DNA of 34,036 bases from assembly GCA_017615125.1 (NCBI GenBank), contig JAGAAS010000033.1, positions 1-34,036 of the forward strand. The letters run 5' to 3'. The translations under genes were made by a program, and so were the position numbers. The notes under the pieces were generated by a model, which was not told the DNA's origin, made no database searches, and was given only the letters and a program-made list of their open reading frames with translations. The DNA is from Bacteroidaceae bacterium. GTDB lineage: Bacteria; Bacteroidota; Bacteroidia; Bacteroidales; Bacteroidaceae. Positions 21,519 through 32,902 of this stretch are shown one piece after another. How positions within the stretch are numbered: position 1 is the first letter of the stretch; each line of letters opens with the position of its first letter.

Positions 21519-24500
21519 TTAATCCTTGATGGTCTCCATTGCCTCCATATCATCGAAGTCGGTGATAGTCTGGCGGTTGGCCATCATGCGCTCATAGTCC
21601 TCGCGAGAACCTACGACAATCTTTTCAAATTCACGCTGCCCAGTTCCGGCAGGAATCAGATGTCCGCAGATAACATTCTCCTTCATGCCTTCCAGGTAAT
21701 CAACCTTACCGTTGATAGCGGCGTCGTTGAGCACCTTTGTCGTCTCCTGGAAGGAGGCAGCCGACATGAACGATGTAGTCTGCAATGCAGCGCGGGTAAT
21801 ACCCTGCAGAATCTGCGTTGACGTTGCGGGAACGGCATCGCGAACCTGCACGATGCGCATATCGCGGCGCTTGAGCGAACTGTTCTCGTCGCGCAGCTTG
21901 CGGGCTGTGACAATCTGGCCTTTCTGAAGCACCTCGGAGTCACCAGCATCGATGACAACCTTCTTGCCCCAGATACGGTCGTTTTCATCCATGAACTCCA
22001 GCTTGTCAACAACCTGCTGCTCGAGGAAACGAGTGTCGCCGGCTTCTACTATCTGCACCTTGCGCATCATCTGACGAACGATGATCTCGAAATGCTTGTC
22101 GTTGATCTTTACGCCCTGCAGACGATAGACATCCTGAACCTCGTTGACGATGTATTCCTGCACCGCTGTGGGGCCCTTGATGGCAAGGATGTCGGCAGGA
22201 GTGACGGCACCGTCGCTCAAAGCTGTTCCGGCACGCACGAAGTCGTTCTCCTGTACAAGGATTTGCTTGCTGGTGGGGATGAGATAGCGCTTCACGTCGC
22301 CTGTCTTCGAAGTGACGATTATCTCGCGATTGCCTCGCTTGATCTTGCCCATCGTAATCTCGCCGTCAATTTCGCTGACGATAGCGGGATTGGACGGGTT
22401 ACGTGCCTCAAAGAGCTCGGTAACACGAGGAAGACCACCGGTGATATCACCTGCCTTACCTTGTGCGCGCGGAATCTTCACCATCACTTCACCAGCCTTC
22501 ACAACGCTGCCTTCCTCTACTACCACGTGTCCTCCAACGGGAAGGTTATAGGAGCGGAGTACATTGCCGTCGTTGTCAACGACACATGCTGTGGGCAGCT
22601 TGCTGCGGTCTTTGGATTCAACGATGATAATCTCGCGAAGTCCTGTCGACTCATCGGATTCAACACGATAAGTAACGCCTTCTATAACGTCCTGGAAATG
22701 AACTGTTCCGGCAACTTCCGTAACGATAACGGCATTGAAAGGATCCCACTTGGCAATGAGCGTTCCCTTCTCAACCTGCGTCTTGTCGCTGACATAGAGC
22801 GTAGAACCGTAAGGCAAGGTGTGTGTGGAGAGGACGATGTTCGTAGCGGTATCCACAAAGCGGACTTCGCCCAAACGGCCTACCACGATACGCACGGGTT
22901 CGCCTGTCTCGTCAACAGCATCGACGGTGCGAAGTTCTTCGAGCTCAACACGGCATGCATTCTTTGCAACGATAGTAGCGTTGGCGGCAATGTTTGAAGC
23001 GGTACCTCCAGCGTGGAACGTACGAAGAGTCAGCTGCGTACCCGGCTCGCCGATGGACTGAGCTGCGATGACTCCCACAGCTTCGCCCTTCTCAACCAGA
23101 AGACCGGTTGCAAGGTTGCGTCCGTAGCACTTCGCACAGACACCCTTCTTGCTCTCACAGGTGAGAACGGAACGGATTTCTACGCTCTCAATGTTAGCAG
23201 CCTCGATACGTGCAGCAATTTCTTCCGTTATCATCTCTCCTTGGGCAACGATAAGATCTCCCGTAACAGGATCGGTGATATCGTGCACGCTTACACGTCC
23301 CAAGATGCGCTCGGCAAGAGAAGCGACGATTTCGTCGTTGTTCTTCAGAGCCGTGCAAATCAGTCCGCGCAACGTTCCGCAGTCCACTTCGTTGATGATG
23401 ACATCGTGGCTGACATCCACAAGACGACGAGTCAGGTAACCTGCGTCAGCCGTCTTCAAAGCGGTATCAGCCAAACCCTTACGAGCACCGTGCGTAGAGA
23501 TGAAGTACTCAAGTACCGACAAGCCTTCCTTGAAGTTGGAGAGGATGGGGTTCTCGATAATCTGTCCTCCTTCAGCACCTGCTTTCTGAGGCTTTGCCAT
23601 CAGACCACGCATACCAGACAGCTGTCTGATCTGTTCCTTTGATCCACGAGCTCCTGAATCCAGCATCATGTATACGCTGTTGAAGCCTTGATTGTCTGAA
23701 GAAATGGTCTTCATCAGGATACGGGAAAGATCGTCGTTGACATGCGTCCAAACGTCGATGACTTTGTTGTAGCGCTCGTTGTCGGTGATGAAACCCATGT
23801 TGTACTCATTCATGATTTCTTCCACCTCCTCGTTTCCTTTGGCAACGAGTTCTTCCTTCTCCTTCGGGATGATGATATCGTTCAAGTTAAACGAAAGACC
23901 TCCCTTGAATGCCATCTCGTAACCGAGATTCTTGATGCCGTCGAGGAACTCGCAGGCACGAGCCATTCCGGCGTTCTTGATGACATCGGAGATGATATCA
24001 CGCAACGATTTCTTTGAAATGACGGTATTGATGTAACCGCATTCCTCTGGAACGAGCTCGTTGACAATGACACGTCCGACGGATGTTTCACGAAGTACCT
24101 GAACGCGATTTCCCTTCTCGTCATAGTCCCAGACAAGCACTTTGACGGGAGCGTGAATATCAACCTTACCTTCGTTGTAAGCAATGAGAGCCTCTTCCGG
24201 ACCGTAGAATATCAGTCCCTGGCCCTTTGCTCCTTCGCGCATCTTCGTGATGTAATACAGTCCCAAAACCATATCCTGTGCAGGCACTGTGATAGGCGCT
24301 CCGTTGGCAGGATTAAGAATGTTGTGCGACTGAAGCATCAGAAGCTGCGCCTCAAGGATAGCTTCATTACTCAAAGGAAGGTGGACGGCCATCTGGTCAC
24401 CGTCAAAGTCGGCATTGAATGCCGTACAAGCCAGAGGATGCAGCTGAATTGCTTTACCCTCAATCATCTTGGGCTGGAAAGCCTGGATACCAAGACGGTG

Positions 24501-25847
24501 AAGGGTCGGGGCACGGTTGAGGAGCACAGGATGTCCTTTCATGACAAACTCCAGAATATCCCAGATGACAGGATCTTTTCTGTCGACAATCTTCTTTGCC
24601 GACTTAACCGTCTTCACGATTCCGCGCTCGATAAGCTTACGAATAATGAAAGGCTTATACAGCTCTGCCGCCATCAATTTGGGAATACCGCACTCGCCCA
24701 TCTTTAGCTCTGGGCCGACTACGATAACCGAACGTGCCGAATAGTCAACACGCTTACCAAGCAGATTTTGACGGAAACGTCCCTGCTTTCCTTTCAACGA
24801 ATCGGACAATGATTTCAGAGGACGGTTGGCTTCGCTCTTGACGGCGCTGGATTTGCGGCTGTTGTCAAAAAGGCTGTCAACAGCTTCCTGAAGCATACGC
24901 TTCTCGTTGCGGAGAATAACTTCGGGAGCCTTGATTTCAATCAGTCGCTTCAGACGATTGTTGCGGATGATGACACGCCTGTAAAGGTCGTTGATATCAG
25001 TCGTAGCAAAGCGGCCTCCATCAAGGGGCACCAACGGACGAAGCTCCGGAGGAGTGACGGGAACATTCTTGATGATCATCCATTCGGGCTTGTTGATGTT
25101 TCGAGAAGCACGGAAGGATTCTACCACTTGCAGACGCTTCAATGCCTCCGTCTTACGCTGCTGACTGCCATCCTGATCGGCACGGGCACGCAACTCGTAC
25201 GAGAGAGAGTCCAGATCAAGCCCTACGAGCAAATCGTAAACGGCTTCTGCTCCCATCTTGGCGATAAACTTCTGCGGGTCGTCGTCGGGAAGGTTCTCGT
25301 TGCCCTCGGGCAAGCGGTCGAGGAACCACAGATACTCCTCTTCGGAAAGCAGATCGAGCTTTGCCAGAGGACCTTGTTCCTTGTCTTCACGCTCTATGTC
25401 AGCAGCGACACCTGGGTTGATAACCACATAGCGCTCGTAATAGATAATGGAGTCGAGTTGTTTCGTCGGGATGCCCAGCAGGTAACCGATCTTGTTGGGA
25501 AGACTGCGGAAATACCAGATATGAGCAACGGGAACCACCAGTTCGATATGTCCCATACGCTCACGACGAACTTTCTTCTCCGTTACCTCAACGCCGCAAT
25601 GGTCGCAGACGATGCCCTTGTAGCGAATACGCTTATACTTACCACAATGACATTCGTAATCCTTGCATGGACCGAAGATACGCTCGCAGAACAAACCGTC
25701 GCGCTCGGGTTTGTAAGTGCGATAGTTGATTGTCTCGGGTTTTAACACTTCACCGCTCGAATTCTCAAGGATTTCTTCAGGAGAAGCCAATGAGATAGTA
25801 ATCTTCGAGAAATTTGTCTTTATCTTATTATCTTTTCTAAAAGCCAT
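21519..25847 (-). CDS. rpoC: DNA-directed RNA polymerase subunit beta'
   Basis: This 1442-residue catalytic subunit has the N-terminal zinc site in [20 protein letters not shown], the clamp/lid region, and the magnesium-binding active-site motif [12 protein letters not shown]. The second zinc site is made by Cys in [10 protein letters not shown] and [39 protein letters not shown] and the beta'-C-terminal segments are intact. Length suits Bacteroidetes. The start at 25847 ([16 protein letters not shown]) is the family start; an in-frame ATG 48 nt upstream adds nothing conserved. It follows rpoB after 34 nt. Confidence 0.99.
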   Translation of the reverse strand: MAFRKDNKIKTNFSKITISLASPEEILENSSGEVLKPETINYRTYKPERDGLFCERIFGPCKDYECHCGKYKRIRYKGIVCDHCGVEVTEKKVRRERMGHIELVVPVAHIWYFRSLPNKIGYLLGIPTKQLDSIIYYERYVVINPGVAADIEREDKEQGPLAKLDLLSEEEYLWFLDRLPEGNENLPDDDPQKFIAKMGAEAVYDLLVGLDLDSLSYELRARADQDGSQQRKTEALKRLQVVESFRASRNINKPEWMIIKNVPVTPPELRPLVPLDGGRFATTDINDLYRRVIIRNNRLKRLIEIKAPEVILRNEKRMLQEAVDSLFDNSRKSSAVKSEANRPLKSLSDSLKGKQGRFRQNLLGKRVDYSARSVIVVGPELKMGECGIPKLMAAELYKPFIIRKLIERGIVKTVKSAKKIVDRKDPVIWDILEFVMKGHPVLLNRAPTLHRLGIQAFQPKMIEGKAIQLHPLACTAFNADFDGDQMAVHLPLSNEAILEAQLLMLQSHNILNPANGAPITVPAQDMVLGLYYITKMREGAKGQGLIFYGPEEALIAYNEGKVDIHAPVKVLVWDYDEKGNRVQVLRETSVGRVIVNELVPEECGYINTVISKKSLRDIISDVIKNAGMARACEFLDGIKNLGYEMAFKGGLSFNLNDIIIPKEKEELVAKGNEEVEEIMNEYNMGFITDNERYNKVIDVWTHVNDDLSRILMKTISSDNQGFNSVYMMLDSGARGSKEQIRQLSGMRGLMAKPQKAGAEGGQIIENPILSNFKEGLSVLEYFISTHGARKGLADTALKTADAGYLTRRLVDVSHDVIINEVDCGTLRGLICTALKNNDEIVASLAERILGRVSVHDITDPVTGDLIVAQGEMITEEIAARIEAANIESVEIRSVLTCESKKGVCAKCYGRNLATGLLVEKGEAVGVIAAQSIGEPGTQLTLRTFHAGGTASNIAANATIVAKNACRVELEELRTVDAVDETGEPVRIVVGRLGEVRFVDTATNIVLSTHTLPYGSTLYVSDKTQVEKGTLIAKWDPFNAVIVTEVAGTVHFQDVIEGVTYRVESDESTGLREIIIVESKDRSKLPTACVVDNDGNVLRSYNLPVGGHVVVEEGSVVKAGEVMVKIPRAQGKAGDITGGLPRVTELFEARNPSNPAIVSEIDGEITMGKIKRGNREIIVTSKTGDVKRYLIPTSKQILVQENDFVRAGTALSDGAVTPADILAIKGPTAVQEYIVNEVQDVYRLQGVKINDKHFEIIVRQMMRKVQIVEAGDTRFLEQQVVDKLEFMDENDRIWGKKVVIDAGDSEVLQKGQIVTARKLRDENSSLKRRDMRIVQVRDAVPATSTQILQGITRAALQTTSFMSAASFQETTKVLNDAAINGKVDYLEGMKENVICGHLIPAGTGQREFEKIVVGSREDYERMMANRQTITDFDDMEAMETIKD

Positions 25848-25881
25848 ATTTGTTTTTTTATTGTGAAGAGTTAGACAATCA

Positions 25882-28800
25882 TTAATCAAGAGCAATGCTT
25901 AAGCCAAGACCGCGAAGCTCGTGCAACAATACGTTGAGCGACTCGGGAATGCCCGGTGTCGGAAGGGGATCTCCCTTAACGATTGCTTCGTATGACTTGC
26001 TACGGCCGGTAACATCGTCTGACTTGATGGTAAGAATCTCCTGCAGGATATGGGCAGCGCCAAAGGCTTCAAGTGCCCAAACCTCCATTTCTCCGAAGCG
26101 CTGGCCACCGAACTGTGCCTTACCTCCAAGCGGTTGCTGAGTGATGAGGCTGTACGGGCCAATAGAACGGGCGTGCATCTTATCTTCAACCATGTGGCCG
26201 AGCTTCAGCATGTAAGTAACGCCCACGGTAGCAGGTTGGTCAAACATCTCGCCCGTTTCTCCGTTGTAAAGATACGTTTTACCGTAGCGTGGCAAACCTG
26301 CCTTGTCGGTCCAGACGGAAAGATCCTCCAAAGAGGCACCGTCAAAGATAGGCGTGGCAAATTTGATACCGAGCTTACGGCCTGCATGGCCCAAAACCGT
26401 CTCGAATATCTGTCCGATATTCATACGAGAGGGCACGCCCAAGGGGTTCAGTACGATGTCGACAGGAGTTCCATCCTCCAGGAACGGCATATCCTCCTGA
26501 CGTACGACGCGGCTGACAATACCCTTGTTTCCGTGACGACCGGCCATCTTATCACCAACGCCAATCTTGCGTTTCTTGGCGATATAGACCTTAGCCATCT
26601 GAATAATACCGGAAGGAAGCTCATCACCAATGGTTATGGCATACTTCTTGCGCTTTATTTCAGCATCCAGTTCCTTATACTTCCTCAGATAGTTGATTAT
26701 CAACTGACTGATGAGTTCGTTAACATGCTCGTCGGCTGTCCACTTACTCAGCTGAATAGCTGTGAAATCCATCTTCTCGAGTTCGTCCTTTGAGAATTTG
26801 GCTCCCTTTGCCAAGATGTCGGCTCCAATGTAATCCTTCACTCCGTTGGAAGTGTGACCTTTGGTAAGAACCAACAGCTTGTCGATAAGAATCTTCTTCA
26901 GCGCAGCTGCACGCTCGTCAAATTCTTCGTCAATCTGAGGAAGGATAGCTTTATCAGCCATCTTTGAACTGCGAGTCTTAATGGCACGTGAATACAAACG
27001 CTTGTCGATAACAACTCCCTTCAGCGAAGGAGATGCCTTCAAAGAAGCGTCCTTTACATCACCGGCCTTGTCGCCGAAGATAGCACGCAGAAGTTTTTCT
27101 TCAGGACTTGGATCAGATTCTCCCTTCGGCGTAATCTTTCCGATAAGGATGTCGCCTGGCTCAACTGTTGCGCCAATACGGATGATACCATTATCATCCA
27201 GATTCTTCGTTGCATCCTCGCTGACGTTTGGAATATCTGACGTAAGCTCTTCTACACCGCGCTTGGTTTCGCGTACTTCAAGCATCAACTCTTCTACATG
27301 CACGGAGGTAAGGATATCTTCGCGGACAACGCGTTCATTCAAAACGATGGCATCCTCATAATTATAACCCTTCCAAGGCATGTATGCAACCAGCAGGTTC
27401 TTACCCAAGGAGAGTTCTCCTTCGGCGATGGAATAACCTTCGGTAAGGATGTCGCCCTTCTTGACACGCTGTCCCTTTTCACAAACCGGGCGCAAGTCAA
27501 CAGTCATGTTTTGGTTAGTACGACGGAACTTAGGAATCTGATACTCCTTCAAAGCAGGATCGAAGCTTACAAACTCCTCATCTTCTGAGCGATCATAGAG
27601 AATTCGGATAGTCGCAGCATCTACATACTCAACCACGCCATCGCCTTCTGCCGTAATCTGCGAGCGAGAGTCAACACACAATTGTTTTTCAACGCCCGTT
27701 CCTACAATAGGAGCCTCCGTACGCATCAATGGAACAGCCTGGCGCATCATGTTCGAACCCATCAAAGCACGATTGGCGTCATCATGCTCCAAGAACGGAA
27801 TCAAAGCAGCTGCGATTGAAGCTATCTGCTGAGGAGAAACATCCATAAGGTCAACCTCATCAGGTTCCACAACGGGGAAGTCTGCATCGCGACGGGCTTT
27901 AACCCTATTCCGTACGAACGAACCATCGTCTTTCAATGGAGCATTTCCTTGAGCAATGATTTTTCCCTCTTCTTCTTCAGCCGTCAAATATACAACCCCT
28001 TCGGGAGATAAGTCAACGACACCGTCTTTAACTTTCCGATATGGAGTAGCAATCAGACCGAGATGATTGATCTTAGCGTAAATACACAAAGAAGAAATCA
28101 AGCCGATGTTTGGACCTTCTGGAGTTTCGATAGGACAAAGACGACCATAGTGAGTGTAATGCACGTCACGAACCTCAAATCCCGCTCTCTCACGCGAAAG
28201 ACCGCCAGGGCCAAGGGCAGACATACGACGCTTGTGCGTAATCTCTGCCAATGGGTTCGTCTGGTCCATAAACTGCGACAGAGCGTTTGTCCCAAAGAAT
28301 GAATTGATGACAGAGGCAACGGTCTTGGCGTTGATAAGGTCTGTAGGAGTGAAGACTTCGTTGTCACGAACATTCATTCGTTCACGAATAGTGCGGGACA
28401 TACGAGCCAAACCCACAGCAAACTGATTGGCCAACTGCTCTCCTACAGTACGTACACGGCGGTTGCTCAAGTGATCGATATCATCAACAACAGCTTTTGA
28501 GTTAACCAGCTCTATCAAATACTTGATGATTTCAATGATATCTTCCTTGGTGAGCACGCTGACGCTCATATCGGTAGTCAAGCCCAGCTTTTTGTTGATA
28601 CGATAACGTCCAACTTCTCCCAAGTCATATCGTTTCTCCGAGAAGAACAGATTATTGATGACTTCGCGAGCACTTGCATCGTCAGCGGGGTCAGCATTCC
28701 GAAGTTGCCTATAGATATAAAGGACAGCTTCCTTCTCGGAATTACTTGTATCCTTGCTAAGCGTATTGAAGATAATGGAATAGTCTGACTGGCCAGCCTC

Positions 28801-29694
28801 CTCATTGTGAACGAGAATGGTTTCAGCTCCCGATTCCAGGATCTCAGCAATATTCTCCTCCTCAATGATAGTCTCGCGTTCGAAGAGAATTTCGTTACGC
28901 TCAATGGATACTACTTCACCCGTATCGGAATCGACAAAGTCCTCCACGCGCATCTTCACAATACGCGCTGCCAACTTACGACCGATGCATTTCTTCAGAT
29001 TAGCTTTGCTGACCTTGATCTCCTCTGCAAGATTGAATATCTGAAGGATATCCTTATCAGTTTCAAAGCCGATGGCTCGCAACAAAGTCGTTACGGGTAA
29101 TTTCTTCTTACGGTCGATATAGGCATACATGACATTGTTGATGTCCGTAGCAAACTCAATCCAAGAACCTTTGAATGGTATGATACGTGCAGAATAGAGG
29201 GGTGTTCCATTAGCGTGAACGCTTTGTCCGAAGAACACACCCGGTGAACGGTGAAGCTGCGATACTACCACACGCTCGGCGCCATTGATGACGAAGGTTC
29301 CCTGCTCCGTCATATAGGGAATAGATCCGAGGTAAACATCCTGAATCACTGTATCAAAATCCTCGTGGTCAGGATCGGTGCAATAGAGCTTTAATTTTGC
29401 CTTGAGGGGCACGCTATACGTCAGCCCGCGCTCAATGCACTCCTGGATGGGATAGCGAGGCGGATCGATATAATAATCGAGAAACTCAAGAACGAAATTG
29501 TTTCGCGTGTCGGCTATCGGAAAGTTTTCAGCAAAAACCTTGTACAAGCCGTCGTTCTTACGTTTCTCGGGCGGTGTATCTAACTGGAGAAAATCTTTGA
29601 AAGACTGTAACTGTACTTCCAGAAAATCCGGACGATCGATCGGATTCTTGATGGTAGCAAAGTTAACGCGTTGATTGTTAGTGGTTGAGGACAT
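25882..29694 (-). CDS. rpoB: DNA-directed RNA polymerase subunit beta
   Basis: This 1270-residue subunit is complete from [32 protein letters not shown] to the family-typical end. The rifampicin-binding cluster reads [34 protein letters not shown], with the Asp516, His526 and Ser531 equivalents (E. coli numbering) all wild type, so no classical resistance substitution is present. Other landmarks are [15 protein letters not shown]-like (here [15 protein letters not shown]), [15 protein letters not shown] and [20 protein letters not shown]. It is preceded by an attenuator-like hairpin after rplL. Confidence 0.99.
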   Translation of the reverse strand: MSSTTNNQRVNFATIKNPIDRPDFLEVQLQSFKDFLQLDTPPEKRKNDGLYKVFAENFPIADTRNNFVLEFLDYYIDPPRYPIQECIERGLTYSVPLKAKLKLYCTDPDHEDFDTVIQDVYLGSIPYMTEQGTFVINGAERVVVSQLHRSPGVFFGQSVHANGTPLYSARIIPFKGSWIEFATDINNVMYAYIDRKKKLPVTTLLRAIGFETDKDILQIFNLAEEIKVSKANLKKCIGRKLAARIVKMRVEDFVDSDTGEVVSIERNEILFERETIIEEENIAEILESGAETILVHNEEAGQSDYSIIFNTLSKDTSNSEKEAVLYIYRQLRNADPADDASAREVINNLFFSEKRYDLGEVGRYRINKKLGLTTDMSVSVLTKEDIIEIIKYLIELVNSKAVVDDIDHLSNRRVRTVGEQLANQFAVGLARMSRTIRERMNVRDNEVFTPTDLINAKTVASVINSFFGTNALSQFMDQTNPLAEITHKRRMSALGPGGLSRERAGFEVRDVHYTHYGRLCPIETPEGPNIGLISSLCIYAKINHLGLIATPYRKVKDGVVDLSPEGVVYLTAEEEEGKIIAQGNAPLKDDGSFVRNRVKARRDADFPVVEPDEVDLMDVSPQQIASIAAALIPFLEHDDANRALMGSNMMRQAVPLMRTEAPIVGTGVEKQLCVDSRSQITAEGDGVVEYVDAATIRILYDRSEDEEFVSFDPALKEYQIPKFRRTNQNMTVDLRPVCEKGQRVKKGDILTEGYSIAEGELSLGKNLLVAYMPWKGYNYEDAIVLNERVVREDILTSVHVEELMLEVRETKRGVEELTSDIPNVSEDATKNLDDNGIIRIGATVEPGDILIGKITPKGESDPSPEEKLLRAIFGDKAGDVKDASLKASPSLKGVVIDKRLYSRAIKTRSSKMADKAILPQIDEEFDERAAALKKILIDKLLVLTKGHTSNGVKDYIGADILAKGAKFSKDELEKMDFTAIQLSKWTADEHVNELISQLIINYLRKYKELDAEIKRKKYAITIGDELPSGIIQMAKVYIAKKRKIGVGDKMAGRHGNKGIVSRVVRQEDMPFLEDGTPVDIVLNPLGVPSRMNIGQIFETVLGHAGRKLGIKFATPIFDGASLEDLSVWTDKAGLPRYGKTYLYNGETGEMFDQPATVGVTYMLKLGHMVEDKMHARSIGPYSLITQQPLGGKAQFGGQRFGEMEVWALEAFGAAHILQEILTIKSDDVTGRSKSYEAIVKGDPLPTPGIPESLNVLLHELRGLGLSIALD

Positions 29695-29733
29695 TTGGTT
29701 AAGATATTAGGAACTATAAATGATTTTAGGCAC

Positions 29734-29770
29734 AAAAAGGTTAAGAACCCCGAAAGGGGGATTCTTAACC
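29734..29770 (-). terminator. Attenuator-like hairpin between rplL and rpoB
   Basis: On the minus strand a 9-bp stem (ggttaagaa / ttcttaacc) is topped by four G-C pairs around a tetraloop with a 2-nt bulge, then continues into CCUUUUUGUG. It lies 25 nt past the rplL stop and 39 nt before rpoB. In E. coli a partial terminator at this same spot lowers rpoBC expression relative to ribosomal proteins, so readthrough control is inferred here. Confidence 0.85.
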
Positions 29771-29794
29771 GTTTACCTATCAAGGCGTCGGGTC

Positions 29795-30169
29795 TTACTT
29801 GAGTTCTACCTCAGCACCGACCTCTTCGAGAGCTTTCTTCAAGTTCTCAGCTTCGTCCTTGGGAAGGCCTTCCTTTACTACGCTAGGAGCTGCGTCAACA
29901 AGATCCTTTGCTTCCTTCAGGCCAAGACCACAAGATTCCTTCACAGCCTTAACGACCTGCAGCTTGCTGGCACCAGCAGACTTCAGGACAACATCGAAGT
30001 TTGTCTTCTCTTCCTCAGCGGCAGCACCACCTTCAGCGGCACCTGCAACGACAACTGCAGCAGCAGCGGGTTCAATTCCATACTCATCCTTAAGGATAGC
30101 AGCAAGTTCGTTAACTTCCTTAACTGTCAAGTTAACTAATTGTTCAGCAAGAGCTTTTAAATCAGCCAT
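29795..30169 (-). CDS. rplL: 50S ribosomal protein L7/L12
   Basis: This 124-residue stalk protein has an N-terminal dimerisation helix pair ([26 protein letters not shown]), an Ala/Gly-rich hinge (about residues 35-52), and the factor-binding C-terminal domain ([38 protein letters not shown]). It binds L10 in multiple copies and recruits EF-Tu and EF-G. A Cys in the conserved [10 protein letters not shown] helix replaces the more usual Thr/Ile and is probably harmless. Confidence 0.99.
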   Translation of the reverse strand: MADLKALAEQLVNLTVKEVNELAAILKDEYGIEPAAAAVVVAGAAEGGAAAEEEKTNFDVVLKSAGASKLQVVKAVKESCGLGLKEAKDLVDAAPSVVKEGLPKDEAENLKKALEEVGAEVELK

Positions 30170-30226
30170 TTTTGTATAATTTTAATTTGTTTTCTAATAA
30201 TAAATAATATTTATCTCTCAAGACAT

Positions 30227-30751
30227 TTATGCTTCTGCAGCAGCTTCTTCGGCTTTCTCTGCCTTGTTCTGGATAGCAGAAACGATATTGCGTATCGGCG
30301 ACTGCAGCAATGCCACGATGTCGGCAATAAGCTCGTTCTTGCTCTTGATGCTTGCCAGCGTAGCGAGCTGGTCGGCTCCAACATAGAAGCCTTGCTCAAC
30401 GTAGGCAGCTTTCAGGGCGGGAGTAGCCTTCTTCTTGTCAGCATATTCTTTAAGCAACTTTCCAGGAACGTTAGCCGTCTCCGTGAAGAAGACTGCTGTC
30501 GTGCCCTTCAGCGAATCATAAAGAGGAGAATAGTCGATATCAGAAGCTTCAAATGCCTTGTGAAGAAGCGAGTTCTTCACAACGACCATCTTCACGTTAG
30601 ACTTAAAGCACTTTCTTCTCAGCTCGCTCGTTGCGACAGAATCAAGTGCCGTAACATCAACGAGGTAGAAATGAGGATAAGCGCTTATCGTCTCTTTCAG
30701 CTGGTCAATAACCTCCACTTTACGTGTAGGAAATGGTTTTTCTTTTCTCAT
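30227..30751 (-). CDS. rplJ: 50S ribosomal protein L10
   Basis: This protein of about 174 residues forms the base of the ribosomal stalk with L7/L12. Family features are the start MRKEKPFPTRK, HFYLVDVTALDSVATSELRRKCF, MVVVKNSLLHKAF and LLQSPIRNIVSAIQNKAEKAEEAAAE, the L12-binding helix. The ATG at 30751 gives the family N-terminus; an ATG two codons upstream (30757) is also possible. In bacteria L10 with L12 often represses this operon by binding the leader; the 57-nt gap to rplL and the short gap to rplA show no obvious structure. Confidence 0.98.
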   Translation of the reverse strand: MRKEKPFPTRKVEVIDQLKETISAYPHFYLVDVTALDSVATSELRRKCFKSNVKMVVVKNSLLHKAFEASDIDYSPLYDSLKGTTAVFFTETANVPGKLLKEYADKKKATPALKAAYVEQGFYVGADQLATLASIKSKNELIADIVALLQSPIRNIVSAIQNKAEKAEEAAAEA

Positions 30752-30772
30752 ATTCATAGCCGTTCCCTTTCT

Positions 30773-31471
30773 TTAGTTTTCGTCACATGATTTGGGATCT
30801 ACCTTGATACCCTTGCTCATGGTACTCGAAAGATAAATGCTCTTAATATACGTACCCTTGGCAGCGCTAGGTTTCAGCTTATTGATGGTAGCAATGAACT
30901 CCTTTGCGTTTTCAAAGATCTTCTCAGGGGCGAAGGACACCTTTCCAATGGAAGTGTGAACGATACCTGCCTTGTCGACCTTGAAGTCGATCTTACCCTG
31001 CTTTACTTCTTTGACAGCCTTGGCAATGTCCATAGTAACGGTTCCGCTCTTGGGGTTAGGCATCAAGCCACGAGGGCCGAGGATGCGTCCCAGCGCACCG
31101 ATCTTTCCCATGATTGACGGCATAGTGATGATAACGTCAATATCCGTCCAACCACCTTTAATCTTATCGATATATTCATCGAGACCTACATAGTCGGCTC
31201 CTGCTTCAGTAGCAGCTGCTTCCTGGTCGGGAGTACAGAGCGCAAGCACTCTGACAACCTTGCCAGTTCCATGAGGAAGAGAAACGACGCCTCTTACCAT
31301 TTGATTTGCCTTACGAGGGTCAACACCCAGACGTACGTCAATATCAACAGAAGCGTCAAACTTGGTAGTAGTAACTTCTTTTACCAATGCTGAAGCTTCC
31401 TTAAGAGTGTACAATTTCCCTGCTTCAATCTTCGCAGTGGCCAACTTCTGGTTTTTTGTCAGTTTACCCAT
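30773..31471 (-). CDS. rplA: 50S ribosomal protein L1
   Basis: This 232-residue protein of the mobile L1 stalk binds 23S rRNA near the E site. [26 protein letters not shown] begins the typical N-terminus, [24 protein letters not shown] is a core signature, and [19 protein letters not shown] is the diagnostic L1 motif. In E. coli L1 autoregulates the L11-L1 transcript. It follows rplK with a 23-nt gap and precedes rplJ. Confidence 0.99.
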   Translation of the reverse strand: MGKLTKNQKLATAKIEAGKLYTLKEASALVKEVTTTKFDASVDIDVRLGVDPRKANQMVRGVVSLPHGTGKVVRVLALCTPDQEAAATEAGADYVGLDEYIDKIKGGWTDIDVIITMPSIMGKIGALGRILGPRGLMPNPKSGTVTMDIAKAVKEVKQGKIDFKVDKAGIVHTSIGKVSFAPEKIFENAKEFIATINKLKPSAAKGTYIKSIYLSSTMSKGIKVDPKSCDEN

Positions 31472-31494
31472 TTCAATTGAAGTTTAATAGTTAT

Positions 31495-31935
31495 TTACTT
31501 ACCGGGAAATTCACCTTTCACACTAATACCCATACTGCGAGCCGTTCCAGCAACCAGTTTCATAGCAGCCTCAACGGTAAAGCAGTTCAGGTCAACCATC
31601 TTGTCTTCCGCAATAGCACGTACTTGATCCCAAGTAACAGATGCTACCTTGCTGCGGTTAGGCTCAGACGATCCTTTCTTTGCTTTAGAAGCCTCAAGCA
31701 GCTGTATAGCAACCGGAGGAGTCTTAATAACAAAGTCAAATGACTTGTCAGCATAGAAAGTGATGATTACAGGCAGAATTTTACCACCCTTGTCTTGGGT
31801 TCTGGCATTGAATTGCTTGCAAAACTCCATGATGTTCAGACCTTTCGAACCGAGAGCCGGTCCTACGGGGGGAGCAGGGTTTGCAGCGCCTCCTTTAATC
31901 TGTAATTTGATTATTCCAGCAACTTCTTTAGCCAT
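31495..31935 (-). CDS. rplK: 50S ribosomal protein L11
   Basis: This 146-residue protein of the GTPase-associated centre has an N-terminal domain with [39 protein letters not shown], whose two-Pro switch region binds thiostrepton and stringent-response factors. The C-terminal domain binds 23S rRNA ([20 protein letters not shown]). It starts 63 nt after nusG, the largest gap within secE-rplL, but no TAnnTTTG promoter box is seen there. Confidence 0.99.
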   Translation of the reverse strand: MAKEVAGIIKLQIKGGAANPAPPVGPALGSKGLNIMEFCKQFNARTQDKGGKILPVIITFYADKSFDFVIKTPPVAIQLLEASKAKKGSSEPNRSKVASVTWDQVRAIAEDKMVDLNCFTVEAAMKLVAGTARSMGISVKGEFPGK

Positions 31936-31998
31936 TTTAATTGAATTTATTTAGAAAAATATAAAAAGGGCAAACACGTCCTCGTAACATAGGACATA

Positions 31999-32544
31999 TT
32001 ATTCCTTTTCTACTTGCATAAAGCCAAGTTCGATGGGTGTTTTACGCCCAAAGACCTTGACGCTGACCTTCAGCTTTCTCTTTTCTACGTTAACCTCCTC
32101 GATGACTCCACTGAATCCCGAGAAAGGTCCTGCATTAACCTTTACAGGCTCGCCGACGACGTAGGTAACAACAGGCTCGGCCTCTTGCTCCTGCAATTCG
32201 TCAACGGTACCAAGTAAACGGCTAACCTCAGATGGACGAAGGGGCGTTGGATTGTTCAGGTTCGGCAGGAAGCCCAACACATTGGGCATAAACCGCAAAC
32301 GTGAAGCAATCTCGCCATTCAATGCCACTTCGACAAGAACGTAACCGGGAAGATAGGTCTTTTCCTTAACAACTTTTTTGCCGTTGCGAACCTGAGCTAC
32401 CTTCTCTGTGGGAATAAGAACCTGGGATACATATTCGCCAAGGTCACTATGAGCACACTCGTACTCAATGTATTCCTTGACTTTGCCCTCCTTGCCACTA
32501 ATGGCGCGAAGGACGTACCATTTCTTTTCCTGAGTTTCTGCCAT
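31999..32544 (-). CDS. nusG: Transcription elongation/antitermination factor NusG
   Basis: This 181-residue protein has an N-terminal NGN domain (WYVLRAISGKEGKVKEYIEYE, RNGKKVVKEKTYLPGYVLVEV) that binds the RNA polymerase clamp, and a C-terminal KOW domain (EPVKVNAGPFSGFSGVIEEVNVEKRKLKVSVKVFGRKTPIELGFMQVEK) that couples to Rho or ribosomal protein S10. Its start lies 15 nt after secE, the conserved arrangement. Confidence 0.99.
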   Translation of the reverse strand: MAETQEKKWYVLRAISGKEGKVKEYIEYECAHSDLGEYVSQVLIPTEKVAQVRNGKKVVKEKTYLPGYVLVEVALNGEIASRLRFMPNVLGFLPNLNNPTPLRPSEVSRLLGTVDELQEQEAEPVVTYVVGEPVKVNAGPFSGFSGVIEEVNVEKRKLKVSVKVFGRKTPIELGFMQVEKE

Positions 32545-32559
32545 CTCTTAATGTGAAAA

Positions 32560-32751
32560 TTAATGAGGATAGACAAACTCCATCACGCCCTGGAACACCT
32601 GATCCATAGCAAAGACAACCAATGCAATCAGAAGGGAAGCTTCTAAAACAACAATTGCACTGCTCGTCAGTTCGGAAAACGTTGGCCACGTAACTTTATG
32701 TACAAGTTCGTCGTAAGATTCTTTGCAAGCTTTTGCTAATTTCTTAAACAT
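32560..32751 (-). CDS. secE: Preprotein translocase subunit SecE
   Basis: This 63-residue inner-membrane protein has one transmembrane helix (SSAIVVLEASLLIALVVFAMDQVF) preceded by the conserved amphipathic segment ESYDELVHKVTWPTFSEL. It stabilises SecY in the Sec channel. The start at 32751 (MFKKLAKACKESY) fits the family; a frame running upstream to 32829 would overlap the tRNA gene and is rejected. Confidence 0.96.
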   Translation of the reverse strand: MFKKLAKACKESYDELVHKVTWPTFSELTSSAIVVLEASLLIALVVFAMDQVFQGVMEFVYPH

Positions 32752-32772
32752 AGTTTTCAGTTTTTTTCTTTG

Positions 32773-32843
32773 CAGGGGTGGCAGGAATCGAACCCACATT
32801 GACGGTTTTGGAGACCGCTGTTCTGCCATTGAACTACACCCCT
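32773..32843 (-). tRNA. trnW: tRNA-Trp (anticodon CCA)
   Basis: On the minus strand the full cloverleaf is present: 7-bp acceptor (AGGGGTG / CACCCCT), D arm (GTTC..GAAC), anticodon stem GCGGT / ACCGT with loop CTCCAAA (CCA anticodon), and a T arm GTGGG-TTCGATT-CCTGC that includes two G-U pairs. CCA is not encoded as a full triplet after the discriminator. The position between tuf and secE is conserved in Bacteroidetes and many other bacteria. Confidence 0.97.
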
Positions 32844-32847
32844 AGAC

Positions 32848-32880
32848 AGCGCAGTTCCCCGTAGAAGAGGAACTGACGCT
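32848..32880 (-). other. Hairpin between tuf and tRNA-Trp
   Basis: A stem of 11 bp with one bulged base (agcg-cagttcc / ggaactg-a-cgct) and a 10-nt loop lies directly between the tuf stop and the tRNA. There is no U-run after it, so it is more likely an RNA-processing or 3'-end protecting structure than a terminator. Confidence 0.4.
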
Positions 32881-32902
32881 AAAATCGGGTTGTCCTGAAG
32901 GA

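Noticed and set aside
28200-28400. Possible rifampicin-resistance substitutions in rpoB
   Set aside because: Residues equivalent to E. coli 516, 526 and 531 are Asp, His and Ser as in sensitive strains.
31936-31998. Promoter in the nusG-rplK gap
   Set aside because: AT-rich with a TTTG word, but no TAnnTTTG at a suitable distance.
32560-32829. Longer SecE frame starting at 32829
   Set aside because: It would overlap the tRNA-Trp gene; the family N-terminus begins at 32751.
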